Positions 1 through 9,854 of a DNA stretch of 64,000 nt are shown here, in pieces (the stretch's first letter is position 1; each line of letters starts with the position of its first letter). The DNA comes from Aequorivita sp. UBA3180. Its GTDB lineage: Bacteria; Bacteroidota; Bacteroidia; Flavobacteriales; Flavobacteriaceae. The DNA is taken from NCBI GenBank assembly GCA_002364215.1, contig DEXQ01000015.1, forward strand, positions 203,993-267,992. The letters are read 5' to 3'. A program made the translations under genes and the position numbers. Below the pieces are notes generated by a model, which saw only the letters and a program-made list of their open reading frames with translations, had not been told where the DNA came from and made no database searches.

Positions 1-317
1 ACGACTACATAGACTAGGCCCGTGGTAAAAAGACCAAAGCGGCGTAATTTCGCCTTGTAATCCGAACCAATATTTTCAGGATCTTTAAAAGCTTGAAGAA
101 ACATCCAGAAAGAATAGCAAAGAAGACCTACGCCAAGGAGCAGCAATAATACCTGCCCGAAAGGTTGTTTTCTCAGGAACAATAGCGCCTGATTGGTGCC
201 CGAACTATCACCTCCCATGTTCAAAGCTGCCATAAGAGAGAGCACTCCTATTACCACATAGATAATGCCCTTGGACACAAAACCAATAACAGCAGCAGTT
301 TTATACGATTTTTTCAA
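1..317 (-). CDS. DUF1206 family membrane protein, 3' end cut by window edge
   Basis: An open minus-strand frame runs off the left edge; about 105 residues are visible. It begins with a basic stretch, then a hydrophobic segment (GFVSKGIIYVVIGVLSLMAA), a short polar loop with Gly-Gly-Asp-Ser-Ser, a second hydrophobic segment (FGQVLLLLLGVGLLCYS), and the start of a third. This spacing is typical of DUF1206 membrane proteins, whose function is unknown. No ATG exists in the frame after the upstream in-frame TAG; the candidate starts are TTG at 317 (followed by Lys-Lys-Ser-Tyr) or TTG at 350. I chose 317 because it gives a short basic N-terminus directly before the first membrane segment. The family call is from remembered pattern, not a search. 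Confidence 0.6.
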   Translation of the reverse strand, partial: MKKSYKTAAVIGFVSKGIIYVVIGVLSLMAALNMGGDSSGTNQALLFLRKQPFGQVLLLLLGVGLLCYSFWMFLQAFKDPENIGSDYKAKLRRFGLFTTGLVYVV

Positions 318-442
318 ATTTGAAATGTGTTTATTGACAAACGCCCGCAAAGCTACAACTAGCGCTGATATTATTGATGGGAAAAGTTTTGGTGTCTCTT
401 CAACCTAAGTCGTACTTTTACTTTGTAAGGCATAGCCTGACA

Positions 443-2290
443 TTACTCCAAATGATCTATCAATTTTTCAAAACCAAGAATATCATCCCCCATCCCTATT
501 TTTCTGCGGAGCATAGTCTTTTTGGTCTCTACCTGATCTATACTGATGCCCATAAGAGCGGCAATCTCCTTGTCTGAAAGTTGCAACTTTATCATACAAC
601 AAAAGGCCACATCATTTTCCGACAGGTTGGGAAACATCTCTGCTAGCTGGTGCGCAAAGGCAGGGTGTACCTCTATGAACTTTCCTTTAAAATATTTCCA
701 ATAATTATTTTGCCCCAAAAGATTTTTTAACTTTTCTGCCAGAACGGTGGAACTTTCTAGATTGTCTCTATTTTCAATAAGCTCTATAATCTGGTTCTGT
801 AGGTTGGACATTTCCATACTCACTTGCACCAATTCCTTTTCCTTGTTTTCCAAAACCCTCTCGCGTTCAAGGCGCAGCTCTCCCTCAAGGGTACTTTTCT
901 CTTCCAACACCTTCTTTGAATTTTCCAAGCTTGCTACCAGTTCCTGTTGCAATTTCAGTTTGTTTCTATTGGTTTTATAGAGCACCAAGCCGATGGCTAG
1001 GAGGAGTATAAAACTAAGAAAGCCCAAGAGTAGGATATTATCCTTTTTATTATTATTCTCAATCAAAAGTTCATTGTTTTTCTTTAGCACGAGATTTCGT
1101 TCGCGTTGCAAATCATTTTGATAGGCTTCCTGCAGCTCCAAGGATTTGGCATGGTTTAAGGCAGTATTGAGGGAGTCTTTTAAAAAATCCAAACGCTCAA
1201 AAGCTTGCAATGAATTTTCCACCATTCCGTTTTGTCCATAGGTGAATACAGCCTGTTTTAGAAAGTCGATTTCGTTGTCGGCATTCATTTTCATTCTCGT
1301 GCTGTTTGTTGAGGCTTTTACCCTGTCAATTACCTTTTGAGCCTTAGAATACTGTTTTTTACTATTCAAAAAATCAAGATAACGAACGCTCGTTTCCAGA
1401 AAGCGAGGCGAACTTATTTGGTACATGCCATCATAAGCGCGTTGGAATGCTTCTTGCGCCTGCTGTGATTTGCCCATAGCTACATATACTTGGGCAAGAT
1501 TGCTCACGGCTATCCACATATACTCCTTTTGATTCATTTCCTTAAAGGCATTTTCCGCCTCTTTTAGGGCTTCTTCCGCCTCTTTATAATTTTCTTCCAA
1601 CTGAAGTAGGCAATCGGCGTAACTCAATAAAGTAACATAATAGTTGGTTCCTTTTTCCTTTGCGAAGACCGGCAAAATTTCTTCATAAATATCCCTGGCA
1701 AAAGCAAAGTTACTATTGTTGTAATATAAGTTCGCAAGTTTCTGCCTTACGACACTCAATTCGCGTTCGCTTCCCGATTTCTTTAGAATAGCGATGGCTT
1801 TTTTGAGATATTCCAGCGCCATTTCGCTGTTTTTCATATAATTATAATTGGAGGCCATTTCGCCATAGGCCTTCCCCACTCCTTCCTGATTACCGGCTTT
1901 TTTAAACTGTTCAATGGCATTTTCACTAGCTTGCAATGATTCCTGATATTGCGACCCTATACGATAGTTTATGGCTAGATTAAGATACATTTTGGCATGT
2001 TGCAAAGGATAATTTTCAGTATAGTCCAGCGCCTTTTCCATGTAGAATTCCGCCGAATCGGGAACTGCAAGTTTATTGTACTGTATGCCTATGGTACTGT
2101 AGGATTTTCCGATTATGGTATCATGCAGTTCTGAAGAAAATTTTAAGAGTTGAAATAAATAAAACTTGGTAGAATCTGGATTGCGCACATGGCTTTCTAT
2201 CTTTTTGTTGAGCCTTTGTATTTCGGGATTTTGGGCTTGGAGGTCAGTAAATATGCAAAGGAAGAGAAATAGGAAGGTAAAATTTTTCAT
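443..2290 (-). CDS. TPR sensor/regulator with membrane segment and C-terminal LuxR-like HTH
   Basis: This 615-residue protein has a signal peptide (1-20, ending LQAQ), TPR-like helical repeats over roughly 60-400, one membrane helix near 419-438, a charged coiled coil over 440-510, and a LuxR-type helix-turn-helix at about 556-600 (LSDKEIAALMGISIDQVETK). The layout places the TPRs in the periplasm and the HTH in the cytoplasm. Such one-chain TPR-HTH regulators are common in Bacteroidota and are thought to pass a periplasmic signal to transcription; ligand and targets are not visible. The gene stands alone and is divergent from the MORN-repeat operon at 2641, whose promoter region it shares. 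Start ATG is followed at once by the signal peptide. Confidence 0.85.
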   Translation of the reverse strand: MKNFTFLFLFLCIFTDLQAQNPEIQRLNKKIESHVRNPDSTKFYLFQLLKFSSELHDTIIGKSYSTIGIQYNKLAVPDSAEFYMEKALDYTENYPLQHAKMYLNLAINYRIGSQYQESLQASENAIEQFKKAGNQEGVGKAYGEMASNYNYMKNSEMALEYLKKAIAILKKSGSERELSVVRQKLANLYYNNSNFAFARDIYEEILPVFAKEKGTNYYVTLLSYADCLLQLEENYKEAEEALKEAENAFKEMNQKEYMWIAVSNLAQVYVAMGKSQQAQEAFQRAYDGMYQISSPRFLETSVRYLDFLNSKKQYSKAQKVIDRVKASTNSTRMKMNADNEIDFLKQAVFTYGQNGMVENSLQAFERLDFLKDSLNTALNHAKSLELQEAYQNDLQRERNLVLKKNNELLIENNNKKDNILLLGFLSFILLLAIGLVLYKTNRNKLKLQQELVASLENSKKVLEEKSTLEGELRLERERVLENKEKELVQVSMEMSNLQNQIIELIENRDNLESSTVLAEKLKNLLGQNNYWKYFKGKFIEVHPAFAHQLAEMFPNLSENDVAFCCMIKLQLSDKEIAALMGISIDQVETKKTMLRRKIGMGDDILGFEKLIDHLE

Positions 2291-2640
2291 AAGTAAGTTT
2301 GGGGGGATAAATATAATTGAAATTACTATAATGTATTTTAAGGAAGTTTGAAATGCTAGTAAGAAAATGAGCTTTTCGAAAATTAAATTTTACAATTGTT
2401 GTTTTCATTTTTCCAAATGATTTATTCACAAATAATTTTTTTTAAAAGAAATAACGCTGGGAATATTTAGGTCCATTTTTTATTTAGTTTACACAAATTA
2501 CTGATAACCATAGCTTAACATCAAACTCTTTTGTAATAATGGTAAGACACCCCTAAACTGAACCTTTTCGAATAGAAAAAAATAGACGAGTTTCATAATT
2601 TTATTTTAAGAAAACTTTAAGAGTTTATTATATTTGGAGC
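2291..2640. other. 350-bp divergent intergenic region
   Basis: This AT-rich stretch separates the minus-strand TPR-HTH gene from the plus-strand repeat-protein operon, so it should carry both promoters. Apart from the -7 element listed at 2629-2636 and a TATATTTA-like hexamer region near 2305-2320 on the minus strand, I see no strong inverted repeat, RNA gene or credible reading frame. Confidence 0.6.
2629..2636 (+). promoter_or_regulatory. Bacteroidota-type -7 element (TAnnTTTG)
   Basis: The octamer TATATTTG fits the TAnnTTTG -7 consensus of Bacteroidota. It ends only 4 bases before the ATG at 2641, so transcription would begin at or next to the start codon and the message would be nearly leaderless. 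No clear -33 TTTG is visible at the expected distance, so this is a moderate call. Confidence 0.4.
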
Positions 2641-5600
2641 ATGAAAAAGATTATAATATTAACAGTGGCGCTTTTAAGCCTTGCCGCAGTGGGTCAAGAA
2701 AAATTGGAGATTATTGATCTTGACATTATTAGTGAAAATATTGCATTAAAAGCAAAAGCAAAAGACTTCAAAGGTATCTTGGAGGAATTGGAAAAGGTGA
2801 ACAAAAATGATACAGCCTATGCCAATTCCCTTATCACCAAGTCTTACTACCTATTGGCTTTGGAACGATATGAAGAAGCCGCAGCCACGATAGACGAAGG
2901 GTTAAAAATGGAAATTGGAGACCTAAAAAGTTCTTTCTATCAAAACAAAGGAAATTTATTAATAAGGCAAAAAAAGTACGACGAAGCTATTGCTACATTT
3001 AATAAAGGGTTGGAACTGTACCCTGCAAATCATTTCTTACTTTATAACAAAGCTGTAGCCTTAGATGAAAAGGGGCTTCATAAAGAGGCCGTAAATATTC
3101 TAGAACAGGTAATTTCTATAAATCCCGTTTATGCCAATGCCTATTTGAAGTTAGGATTTATATATTATGCCCAAGAGCGTCCATCACAGGCATTGTTAGC
3201 TTTTAACATGGCGCTTATGATGGAGCCTGATAGCGAAACTTCGTTTGAAAGGCTCAGGGCAATCAACACAATGTTTAGCACCGCAAATGAAAACAAGCGT
3301 ACCCCTGGCTTGATACTTTCCGAAGACGATAAGGCTTTTGATGAAATTGACCTAATTATCAGTAACCAAATAGCATTAAATAAAAATTATAAAATAGATA
3401 ACGATCTCGATTTTTCATTGACAAAGCAAAATCATGCGCTGCTGGTAAAACTTATGGACTTTAAGGGAAAAGGAGATTTTTGGAGTAAAAGAATAGTTCC
3501 CTTCTTTCAGTGGATTCAAAAATCCGAATATTTTGATGCTTTTAGCTATACCATTGCCTATTCCATAGAAAATGAAAAACTTAAAAAAATTGTTGAAAAA
3601 AACACTAAGGAAATAAGCGAATTTATAGGTGCAGCGCTACCCCATTGGGCTAAAATTATCCAAAAGGACAATAAATCATTGCTCAGCGATGAGATAGTAC
3701 AATATGTTTATTCCGGAAACCCCTTACACTTAAGTGCTATGGGCACTTACAACGGGGATGAGAAACAAAGTGGAGCATGGGTTTATTTTAATCAACAAGG
3801 AAGAAAAGCAACCGAAGCAATATATCAGGACGGGGAACGTAACGGCCCCTGGAAATGGTTTGACGAACAGTTAAACCTAAAAGAAGTAGCTGTATATAAG
3901 AATGGTGAGTTACACGGTGAAAATATTGTCTATTATCCGAATGGGCAAATCTCAATTAAGGCATTTTTCAAAGATGGAAAGCTAGATGGCGAATATCTCT
4001 ATTACAATGAGAAAGGGGCACTTGAACAAAAAAAATATTTCAATGCAGGACAGTTAACAAATACTTACACTGCATACTTCAGTGTAGGTGAGGAAATTCC
4101 TGAATATGTTATTGAATATAAGGATGATAAGATAAAAGGCAAAGCACTTGAGTATTATGCCAATGGGAAACTATATTCAGAAATTCCCTTTGTTGATGGG
4201 ACACGTGTAGGAGTTGAAAAAACATACTATATAAATGATTCCCTAAAAAATGAAATTACCTATGAAGCAGGTAAACTTCAAGGTCCCTATAAATCCTATT
4301 ATGCAAACGGAAAATCATTTGAAATAGGCACCTATGAAAATGATCTTTTATATGGGCCGTTTATTGCCTATTATCCCGATGGCATCCTTCAAAGCGAAGG
4401 CAATTATGAAGAAGGATTGCTGGAAGGAAGCTATACATACTATGATCATGATGGAAAAAAATATTACAACTACACATATCGTAAAGGAGATGTTATCAAT
4501 TATCGGTTTTTCAATAAAAAAGGTGAGATTATAAAAGAAGGCAAAAAAAGAGGGGGCGAGTTTTACTATAATGGCTTTGCCTCTAATGGAAACCTCACTT
4601 CGGAAGGACTATACGACGTGTCCGGTGGCAAAAAGGGAACGTGGAAATATTATGACAATAATGGAAATTTAAAATCAACAGGGAATTATGAAAATGACCG
4701 GGCCCAAGGTAAGTATATTTCATATTATCCCGATGGCAACACCGAATGGGAAGGGAATTATAAATACGATACACTCGTAGGCTATTATGTAAGTTATCAT
4801 AAAAATGGCAGCATGGAAAATCAAGGAGGCTATAAAAATGGGGAACAACAAGGAGAATGGCGATTTTATTATCCTGATGGAAATTTGGAAAGCATAAATT
4901 ATTTGCATCAAGGAACATTTCATGGAAAGCAGGAATATTTTGGTGTGGAAGGAGAACTAACTAAAATCGCTTTATACAAACGTGATGACCTTATAGCTGA
5001 AACCTTCTACAAAAAAGACGGGACAGAATTTCAAATAATAAACTACACACCCTCAAAAAAAGATACACTCTTAGTATTGAAACATTTTAACGGTAAAGCA
5101 TCAACTGAGACCACCTACATACATGACGTGATGCACGGTCCTTATACAGCTTATTTTTTTGACGGCAGTCTTCAAGGGAAGGGGCAGTTCTTAAACGGTA
5201 TGAAAAACGGTACTTGGAACTGGTATTTTGAAAATGGAAAACCAAATGTAGCGGCCAAGTATGTTTTGGACCTTTTGGACGGAAAATTCATTCGCTATTA
5301 TGAAAATGGTCAAATTGAAGACGACGATTTTTACGAATTGGGAATGCGAAGCGGTGATTGGAAATCTTATTATGAAGATGGCGCCCTCTATTCCAACACC
5401 TCATATGTTAACGATAAAGTACACGGCCGAAAGGAATTCTACAGTCCTACCGGCAAGTTACAATTGGTTCGTTTTTATGATCATGGCGTTTTGATAGGCT
5501 ATAGCTATAACGGTAAAGACGGTAAAGAAATAGATATGATCCCAATTGAAAATGAAACTGCAAAAATTACCGCTTATTACGATAACGGAAATGTTTCAAG

Positions 5601-5937
5601 AGAATTGGAATTTAAAAACGGGCAATATGTGGGTTCTTACAAAACCTACTATTATAATGGACAGCTCAAAGATGAATTTGCCCATCAAAACGGAGAGTAC
5701 CAAGGTCCAAAAATTTCTTACTATGCCAACGGAAAAGTAAAAGAACGACAGGAATATGTAATAGGATTACTTCACGGAAAATCGACCAAATATTATGAAG
5801 ATGGGACCCTTCAGGAAGAGGCCCATTACAAAAATGACATTCAAATAGGTAATGCCTCCACCTATGACAAATCAGGCAAAAAAATTAAATCTGAAGATTA
5901 CTTTAATGGAAAAATATATGCGCAACAAACTTTTTAA
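2641..5937 (+). CDS. exported TPR plus YwqK/MORN-like repeat protein
   Basis: This 1098-residue protein starts with a signal peptide (1-19, ending AAVGQ). TPR repeats follow over about 40-205. From about 360 to the C-terminus there are more than twenty degenerate repeats of roughly 23 residues with the pattern YY.NG......Y..G...G, the YwqK/MORN-variant type. In eukaryotes MORN repeats bind membranes or serve as scaffolds; in Bacteroidota these long proteins have no assigned role. The database name 'YwqK antitoxin' does not imply a toxin here, since none is adjacent. The stop at 5937 overlaps the start of the next gene, so translation is probably coupled to the two DUF3857 proteins downstream. 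The product is probably periplasmic or surface-exposed. Confidence 0.85.
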   Translation: MKKIIILTVALLSLAAVGQEKLEIIDLDIISENIALKAKAKDFKGILEELEKVNKNDTAYANSLITKSYYLLALERYEEAAATIDEGLKMEIGDLKSSFYQNKGNLLIRQKKYDEAIATFNKGLELYPANHFLLYNKAVALDEKGLHKEAVNILEQVISINPVYANAYLKLGFIYYAQERPSQALLAFNMALMMEPDSETSFERLRAINTMFSTANENKRTPGLILSEDDKAFDEIDLIISNQIALNKNYKIDNDLDFSLTKQNHALLVKLMDFKGKGDFWSKRIVPFFQWIQKSEYFDAFSYTIAYSIENEKLKKIVEKNTKEISEFIGAALPHWAKIIQKDNKSLLSDEIVQYVYSGNPLHLSAMGTYNGDEKQSGAWVYFNQQGRKATEAIYQDGERNGPWKWFDEQLNLKEVAVYKNGELHGENIVYYPNGQISIKAFFKDGKLDGEYLYYNEKGALEQKKYFNAGQLTNTYTAYFSVGEEIPEYVIEYKDDKIKGKALEYYANGKLYSEIPFVDGTRVGVEKTYYINDSLKNEITYEAGKLQGPYKSYYANGKSFEIGTYENDLLYGPFIAYYPDGILQSEGNYEEGLLEGSYTYYDHDGKKYYNYTYRKGDVINYRFFNKKGEIIKEGKKRGGEFYYNGFASNGNLTSEGLYDVSGGKKGTWKYYDNNGNLKSTGNYENDRAQGKYISYYPDGNTEWEGNYKYDTLVGYYVSYHKNGSMENQGGYKNGEQQGEWRFYYPDGNLESINYLHQGTFHGKQEYFGVEGELTKIALYKRDDLIAETFYKKDGTEFQIINYTPSKKDTLLVLKHFNGKASTETTYIHDVMHGPYTAYFFDGSLQGKGQFLNGMKNGTWNWYFENGKPNVAAKYVLDLLDGKFIRYYENGQIEDDDFYELGMRSGDWKSYYEDGALYSNTSYVNDKVHGRKEFYSPTGKLQLVRFYDHGVLIGYSYNGKDGKEIDMIPIENETAKITAYYDNGNVSRELEFKNGQYVGSYKTYYYNGQLKDEFAHQNGEYQGPKISYYANGKVKERQEYVIGLLHGKSTKYYEDGTLQEEAHYKNDIQIGNASTYDKSGKKIKSEDYFNGKIYAQQTF

Positions 5938-7855
5938 ACTGCAGGCATTATTGGGCATTTTCCTTTTAATTTCTACCACTTTACAGGCTCAATATTCCGA
6001 AACTTTTCAAAAATATAAACAACAGCATCCGGATGAGTCAAGAGTTCGTTTAAACCAGGAGTCCAATCTCTTTATTAGGTTGGACAATGGTACTTTTGAT
6101 ATTCTTCAGGAACATATAGAAGAAGATTTGTATCTTAATGAAGCCGCCACACAAGGCTCCCAACAATCCTTAACCTTTTCCAGCTTTATTGAGTTGGCAG
6201 ATATTGAGGCCTCTTCTTTTAATTATATAGATGATAAATACAAAGAAGAAAAGGTTTCAGAATTTACAGAAAAAGATGAAATGGGCCAGTCTTTTTATGA
6301 TGATACAAAATCAATAAATTTTACGTATTCAAACCTTAAAAAGGGTTCCCGTTCAAAACTTAAATATTCCCAAAAAATAAAGAACCCGCGATTTTTAGGA
6401 CCGTTCTATTTTGGGGACTATTCTCCGATAGCACAAAATAAATTTAGCATTACCGCTGATGCGTCAATAAATTTAAAATTTAAAGAGTTCAACACTCAAA
6501 ACGCAAATATTGTCTTCTCAAAGAAAGAAAAGCGTGGCAAGATAATCTATACCTGGGAGCTAAAGGACGTAGATGCCTTTGATTATGAAACACAGGCATC
6601 CACCTATAAAAATGTTCTTCCTCACATTATTCCATATATTGCTTCTTATCAAATAAATGGTAATACCGTACCTCTTCTTAATGAAACCAAAGACCTATAC
6701 AATTGGTATTACTCCTTAGTAAAAGATATAAATCAAGAACCCGCAGATCCAGAACTTATTGCACTTACAAATAGTCTTACTAACAGGCTAGAGAGTGATT
6801 TAGAAAAAGTAAAGGCCATCTATTACTGGACACAACGCAATATAAAGTACATTGCATTTGAGTATGCCCTTGGTGGATTTGTGCCCAGAGAAGCCAATCA
6901 GGTTTTTAAGAAAAAATATGGTGATTGCAAAGACAATAGCAGCATCCTCTTTAAAATGCTTGAAATTGCCGGCTTGAAGGGCCATTTAACCTGGATTGGT
7001 ACCCGAAGTATTCCATACAGTTATGAAGAAGTACCAACTCCTTTGGTAGATAACCACATGATCTTGAGTTATATTGATGGATCAGACATTTATTACTTAG
7101 ATGCAACGGGAAGAAATATCCCTATAACCTATCCATCACCTTCTATCCAAGGAAAAGAAGCGCTTATTGCCATAGACGAAAACAATTATCAAATTGCAAA
7201 AGTACCAATTGTCGCCGCCGAAAAAAATGCTATTATCGACAGCACTCAACTCCAAATACAGGGAGACCAGCTTATTGGCACAACTAAAGTAGAAATTTCA
7301 GGATATAATAAAACCGACTATTTATACACATTAGGAAACCTTGAAACCAAGGCTGAACTCTACAATTTTTACAACAGTATTTTTGAAAAAGGAAACAATA
7401 AATTTATTGCCCAGAATATCGTAGAAAACAACAAGGACGATTACGACAAAAACGTAGTAGTATCTTATAAGTTTACAGTTGGCGATTATTTTAAACAGTT
7501 TGGTGATAAGATTTTCATCAATCTTAACCTCAATCGATACGTTTCCCAATATCGCACAGATCCAAACAGAAAACGTGATATAGAGTTTGATTATAAAAAC
7601 CATTACGTCTTTGAAACTGAATTTCAAATTCCTCCCGGATATGCGTTAGAATATCTTCCAGAATCGCAAACATTTGAAAATGATTTAATAAAAACCACCA
7701 TTTCTTATTCGCAAGAAGGCAATACAATAAAGTACAACCATAAGGTAACCTGTGATTTTTTAGTCTTGGATCTTGATAAACAAAAAGAAATTAACAATCT
7801 TATCAAAGAAGTAGAAAAAGCCTATAAGGAAGTAGTAATCCTTACAAAATCTTAA
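5918..7855 (+). CDS. DUF3857 / transglutaminase-like exported protein, triad intact
   Basis: From the chosen ATG (5918) this is 645 residues with a signal peptide ending TLQAQ. A start at 5906 would add four residues; earlier starts would put a long polar tail before the signal peptide and are unlikely. Residues about 50-240 match the DUF3857 region and about 290-400 a transglutaminase-like fold with Cys337 (YGDCKDNSS), His380 (VDNHMIL) and Asp395 (YYLDATG) as the likely triad. Family members are exported and may be peptidases or cross-linking enzymes; no substrate is known. The gene overlaps the repeat-protein gene by 20 bases and is followed 9 bases later by a related protein, so the three probably work together. 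Confidence 0.85.
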   Translation: MRNKLFKLQALLGIFLLISTTLQAQYSETFQKYKQQHPDESRVRLNQESNLFIRLDNGTFDILQEHIEEDLYLNEAATQGSQQSLTFSSFIELADIEASSFNYIDDKYKEEKVSEFTEKDEMGQSFYDDTKSINFTYSNLKKGSRSKLKYSQKIKNPRFLGPFYFGDYSPIAQNKFSITADASINLKFKEFNTQNANIVFSKKEKRGKIIYTWELKDVDAFDYETQASTYKNVLPHIIPYIASYQINGNTVPLLNETKDLYNWYYSLVKDINQEPADPELIALTNSLTNRLESDLEKVKAIYYWTQRNIKYIAFEYALGGFVPREANQVFKKKYGDCKDNSSILFKMLEIAGLKGHLTWIGTRSIPYSYEEVPTPLVDNHMILSYIDGSDIYYLDATGRNIPITYPSPSIQGKEALIAIDENNYQIAKVPIVAAEKNAIIDSTQLQIQGDQLIGTTKVEISGYNKTDYLYTLGNLETKAELYNFYNSIFEKGNNKFIAQNIVENNKDDYDKNVVVSYKFTVGDYFKQFGDKIFINLNLNRYVSQYRTDPNRKRDIEFDYKNHYVFETEFQIPPGYALEYLPESQTFENDLIKTTISYSQEGNTIKYNHKVTCDFLVLDLDKQKEINNLIKEVEKAYKEVVILTKS

Positions 7856-7864
7856 TAATATCGT

Positions 7865-9826
7865 ATGAAAGAAATCATCAATTTTTTGACAATTATATGT
7901 ATCGCACCTCTTTTATTTTCACAGGACAATCCTTTCTATAAAGAGTACTCATGGGAAAAAAACCCAAACTTTTCAGTAATAGCTGCAGATAGTATCTCAA
8001 TTATTGGGCTTAAAGATAAAATCACCTATGAATTTGTTTTTGAAGATGAGGATTTTTGGGAGTATTTTTTGGAACATAAAGCGGTGTGGCTAAACAGTGA
8101 TGAACGCATTGAAGACTACAATAAAATTTATCTACCATACAATAGCACGTCTGAACTCCTTTTAAGTAAAGCCCGTGTAATCAAACCCAACGGAACGATT
8201 ATCGTTCTTGATGATTCCAAAATATTGACTGCGAAAGATGAGAAAACTGAGCGTGTCTATAAATATTTTGCTTTTGAAGGCATAGAAAAAGGAAGCATTG
8301 TAGAATATTATTACGTAGTAAAGCGCATTCCAGAATATAGAGGTAAGCAAATCTTTTTTCAAACTTCATATCCCAAAAATGATGTAGCCTTTGATCTCTA
8401 TGCACCTTCAAATTTAGTGTTCAAATTCAAAAGTTACAACGGGCTGCCAGAAGTGATAAAAGATACGCTATCAGAAAAAAAATCTCACTGGACGATGCGG
8501 TCTTCAGAAATAGCTGCTTTGGAAGAAGAGAGTCAAGCCGCGTACAATGCTTATAGAGCTTTTTTAATATTCAAATTAGATGAAAATCTATCTACCAACA
8601 GCAAGGATCTTATTTCATATAGCAACGTATCGCAAAACCTCTACAATTATTATTATGGTGAAATTGACAAAAAAGTACAGAAAAAGCTAGATAAATTCAT
8701 TAAAGAGGCTGGCATAAAACCAAGCTTAGACGAGGAAGAAATGATAAGAACGCTTGAAACCTATATTAAGACTAATGTTTATCTCGAGCAAGGTGGAAAG
8801 ACAACCAGCGAATTGGAAAATGTACTAGATCAAAAAGTTGCAAATATTCAAGGAATGACCAAGTTGTTTGTATCGCTATTCAACTCTTTAAATATTAAAC
8901 ATGAGATTATATTGACCAGTGACCGGCAGGATCTCAAATTTGATCCAGGGTTTGAAGCCACCAACTTTCTAAATGAGTTTCTGATTTATTTCCCGAAAAC
9001 TGAAAAGTATATGTCACCTACCGATTTTGACTCCCGTTACGGTTTCCCCCCAGCTTATCTAACAGATACCTATGGATTGAATATTAAAGAGGTTGTTCTG
9101 GGAGAGTTTAAATCAGGTGCCGGTAAAATTGAATATATAGACCCGGTTCCTGCTGAGAAAACTGTAGATAAGATGATTATCAATGTAACTTTCGATAGGG
9201 AAGATCTTACCAAAACCAATATTAAGCTCGAACGTTCCATGGAAGGATATTATGCTATGTATATGCAACCTTTTATGAATTTAATTCCCGAAGAAAACAA
9301 AACCGAGCTCTTGGAAGGATTCGCTAAAAATCTTGATGAAAACGCAGTTATTTTAACTAAAAAAATGAACAATGCCGAACCCAAACTCTTTGGTATAAAA
9401 CCATTGGAGTTTGTGTTAGATTTTGAATCGGAAGCGTTTGTTGAAAAGGCCGGAAACCATTACCTTTTTAAAGTGGGTGACCTTATTGGCGCACAAATTC
9501 AGATGTATCAGGAAACGGAGCGTAAATTGCCCCTTGAAGATGAATTCACACGAACCTACTACCGTACTATCAATGTCAAAATCCCTGAAGGATATAAGGT
9601 AGCAAATGCCGAAGACATTAACATTGACCACTCCTTTTCTAAAGACGGAAAAAAAGTATTGATGTTTAAGTCATTTTATGAAATGGATGGAGATACTTTG
9701 AAAATAACTGCTGATGAATTTTATAATATCAATAAAATTTCAAAAGAGTTCTATGAAGATTATCGCCAGGTAATAAATAGTGCTGCAGATTTTAATAAAG
9801 TAACTTTGATTTTGGAGCCTAAATAA
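7865..9826 (+). CDS. DUF3857 protein with degenerate transglutaminase domain
   Basis: This 653-residue exported protein (signal peptide about 1-20, ending LLFSQ) shares the layout of its upstream neighbour: an N-terminal DUF3857 region, then a helical transglutaminase-like core near 285-400. Aligning the cores by eye, the catalytic Cys falls on Ile328 (KVANIQGMTKLF), the His on Glu or Phe near 371-372 (LNEFLIYF), and the Asp on Ser/Pro near 384-385. The enzyme is therefore probably inactive and may act as a partner or binding subunit of the intact paralogue. It is the last gene of the three-gene set and ends about 28 bases from the convergent ligD gene. Confidence 0.8.
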   Translation: MKEIINFLTIICIAPLLFSQDNPFYKEYSWEKNPNFSVIAADSISIIGLKDKITYEFVFEDEDFWEYFLEHKAVWLNSDERIEDYNKIYLPYNSTSELLLSKARVIKPNGTIIVLDDSKILTAKDEKTERVYKYFAFEGIEKGSIVEYYYVVKRIPEYRGKQIFFQTSYPKNDVAFDLYAPSNLVFKFKSYNGLPEVIKDTLSEKKSHWTMRSSEIAALEEESQAAYNAYRAFLIFKLDENLSTNSKDLISYSNVSQNLYNYYYGEIDKKVQKKLDKFIKEAGIKPSLDEEEMIRTLETYIKTNVYLEQGGKTTSELENVLDQKVANIQGMTKLFVSLFNSLNIKHEIILTSDRQDLKFDPGFEATNFLNEFLIYFPKTEKYMSPTDFDSRYGFPPAYLTDTYGLNIKEVVLGEFKSGAGKIEYIDPVPAEKTVDKMIINVTFDREDLTKTNIKLERSMEGYYAMYMQPFMNLIPEENKTELLEGFAKNLDENAVILTKKMNNAEPKLFGIKPLEFVLDFESEAFVEKAGNHYLFKVGDLIGAQIQMYQETERKLPLEDEFTRTYYRTINVKIPEGYKVANAEDINIDHSFSKDGKKVLMFKSFYEMDGDTLKITADEFYNINKISKEFYEDYRQVINSAADFNKVTLILEPK

Positions 9827-9854
9827 TTTTTATTCTAAACCGTTTTGGGTAAGC

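Noticed and set aside
5852..5917. Upstream start for the first DUF3857 protein
   Set aside because: It would place about 22 polar residues before a clear signal peptide and lie fully within the preceding gene.
2641..5937. Toxin-antitoxin call for the YwqK-repeat protein
   Set aside because: The database family name is misleading; no toxin gene is adjacent, and the protein is exported.
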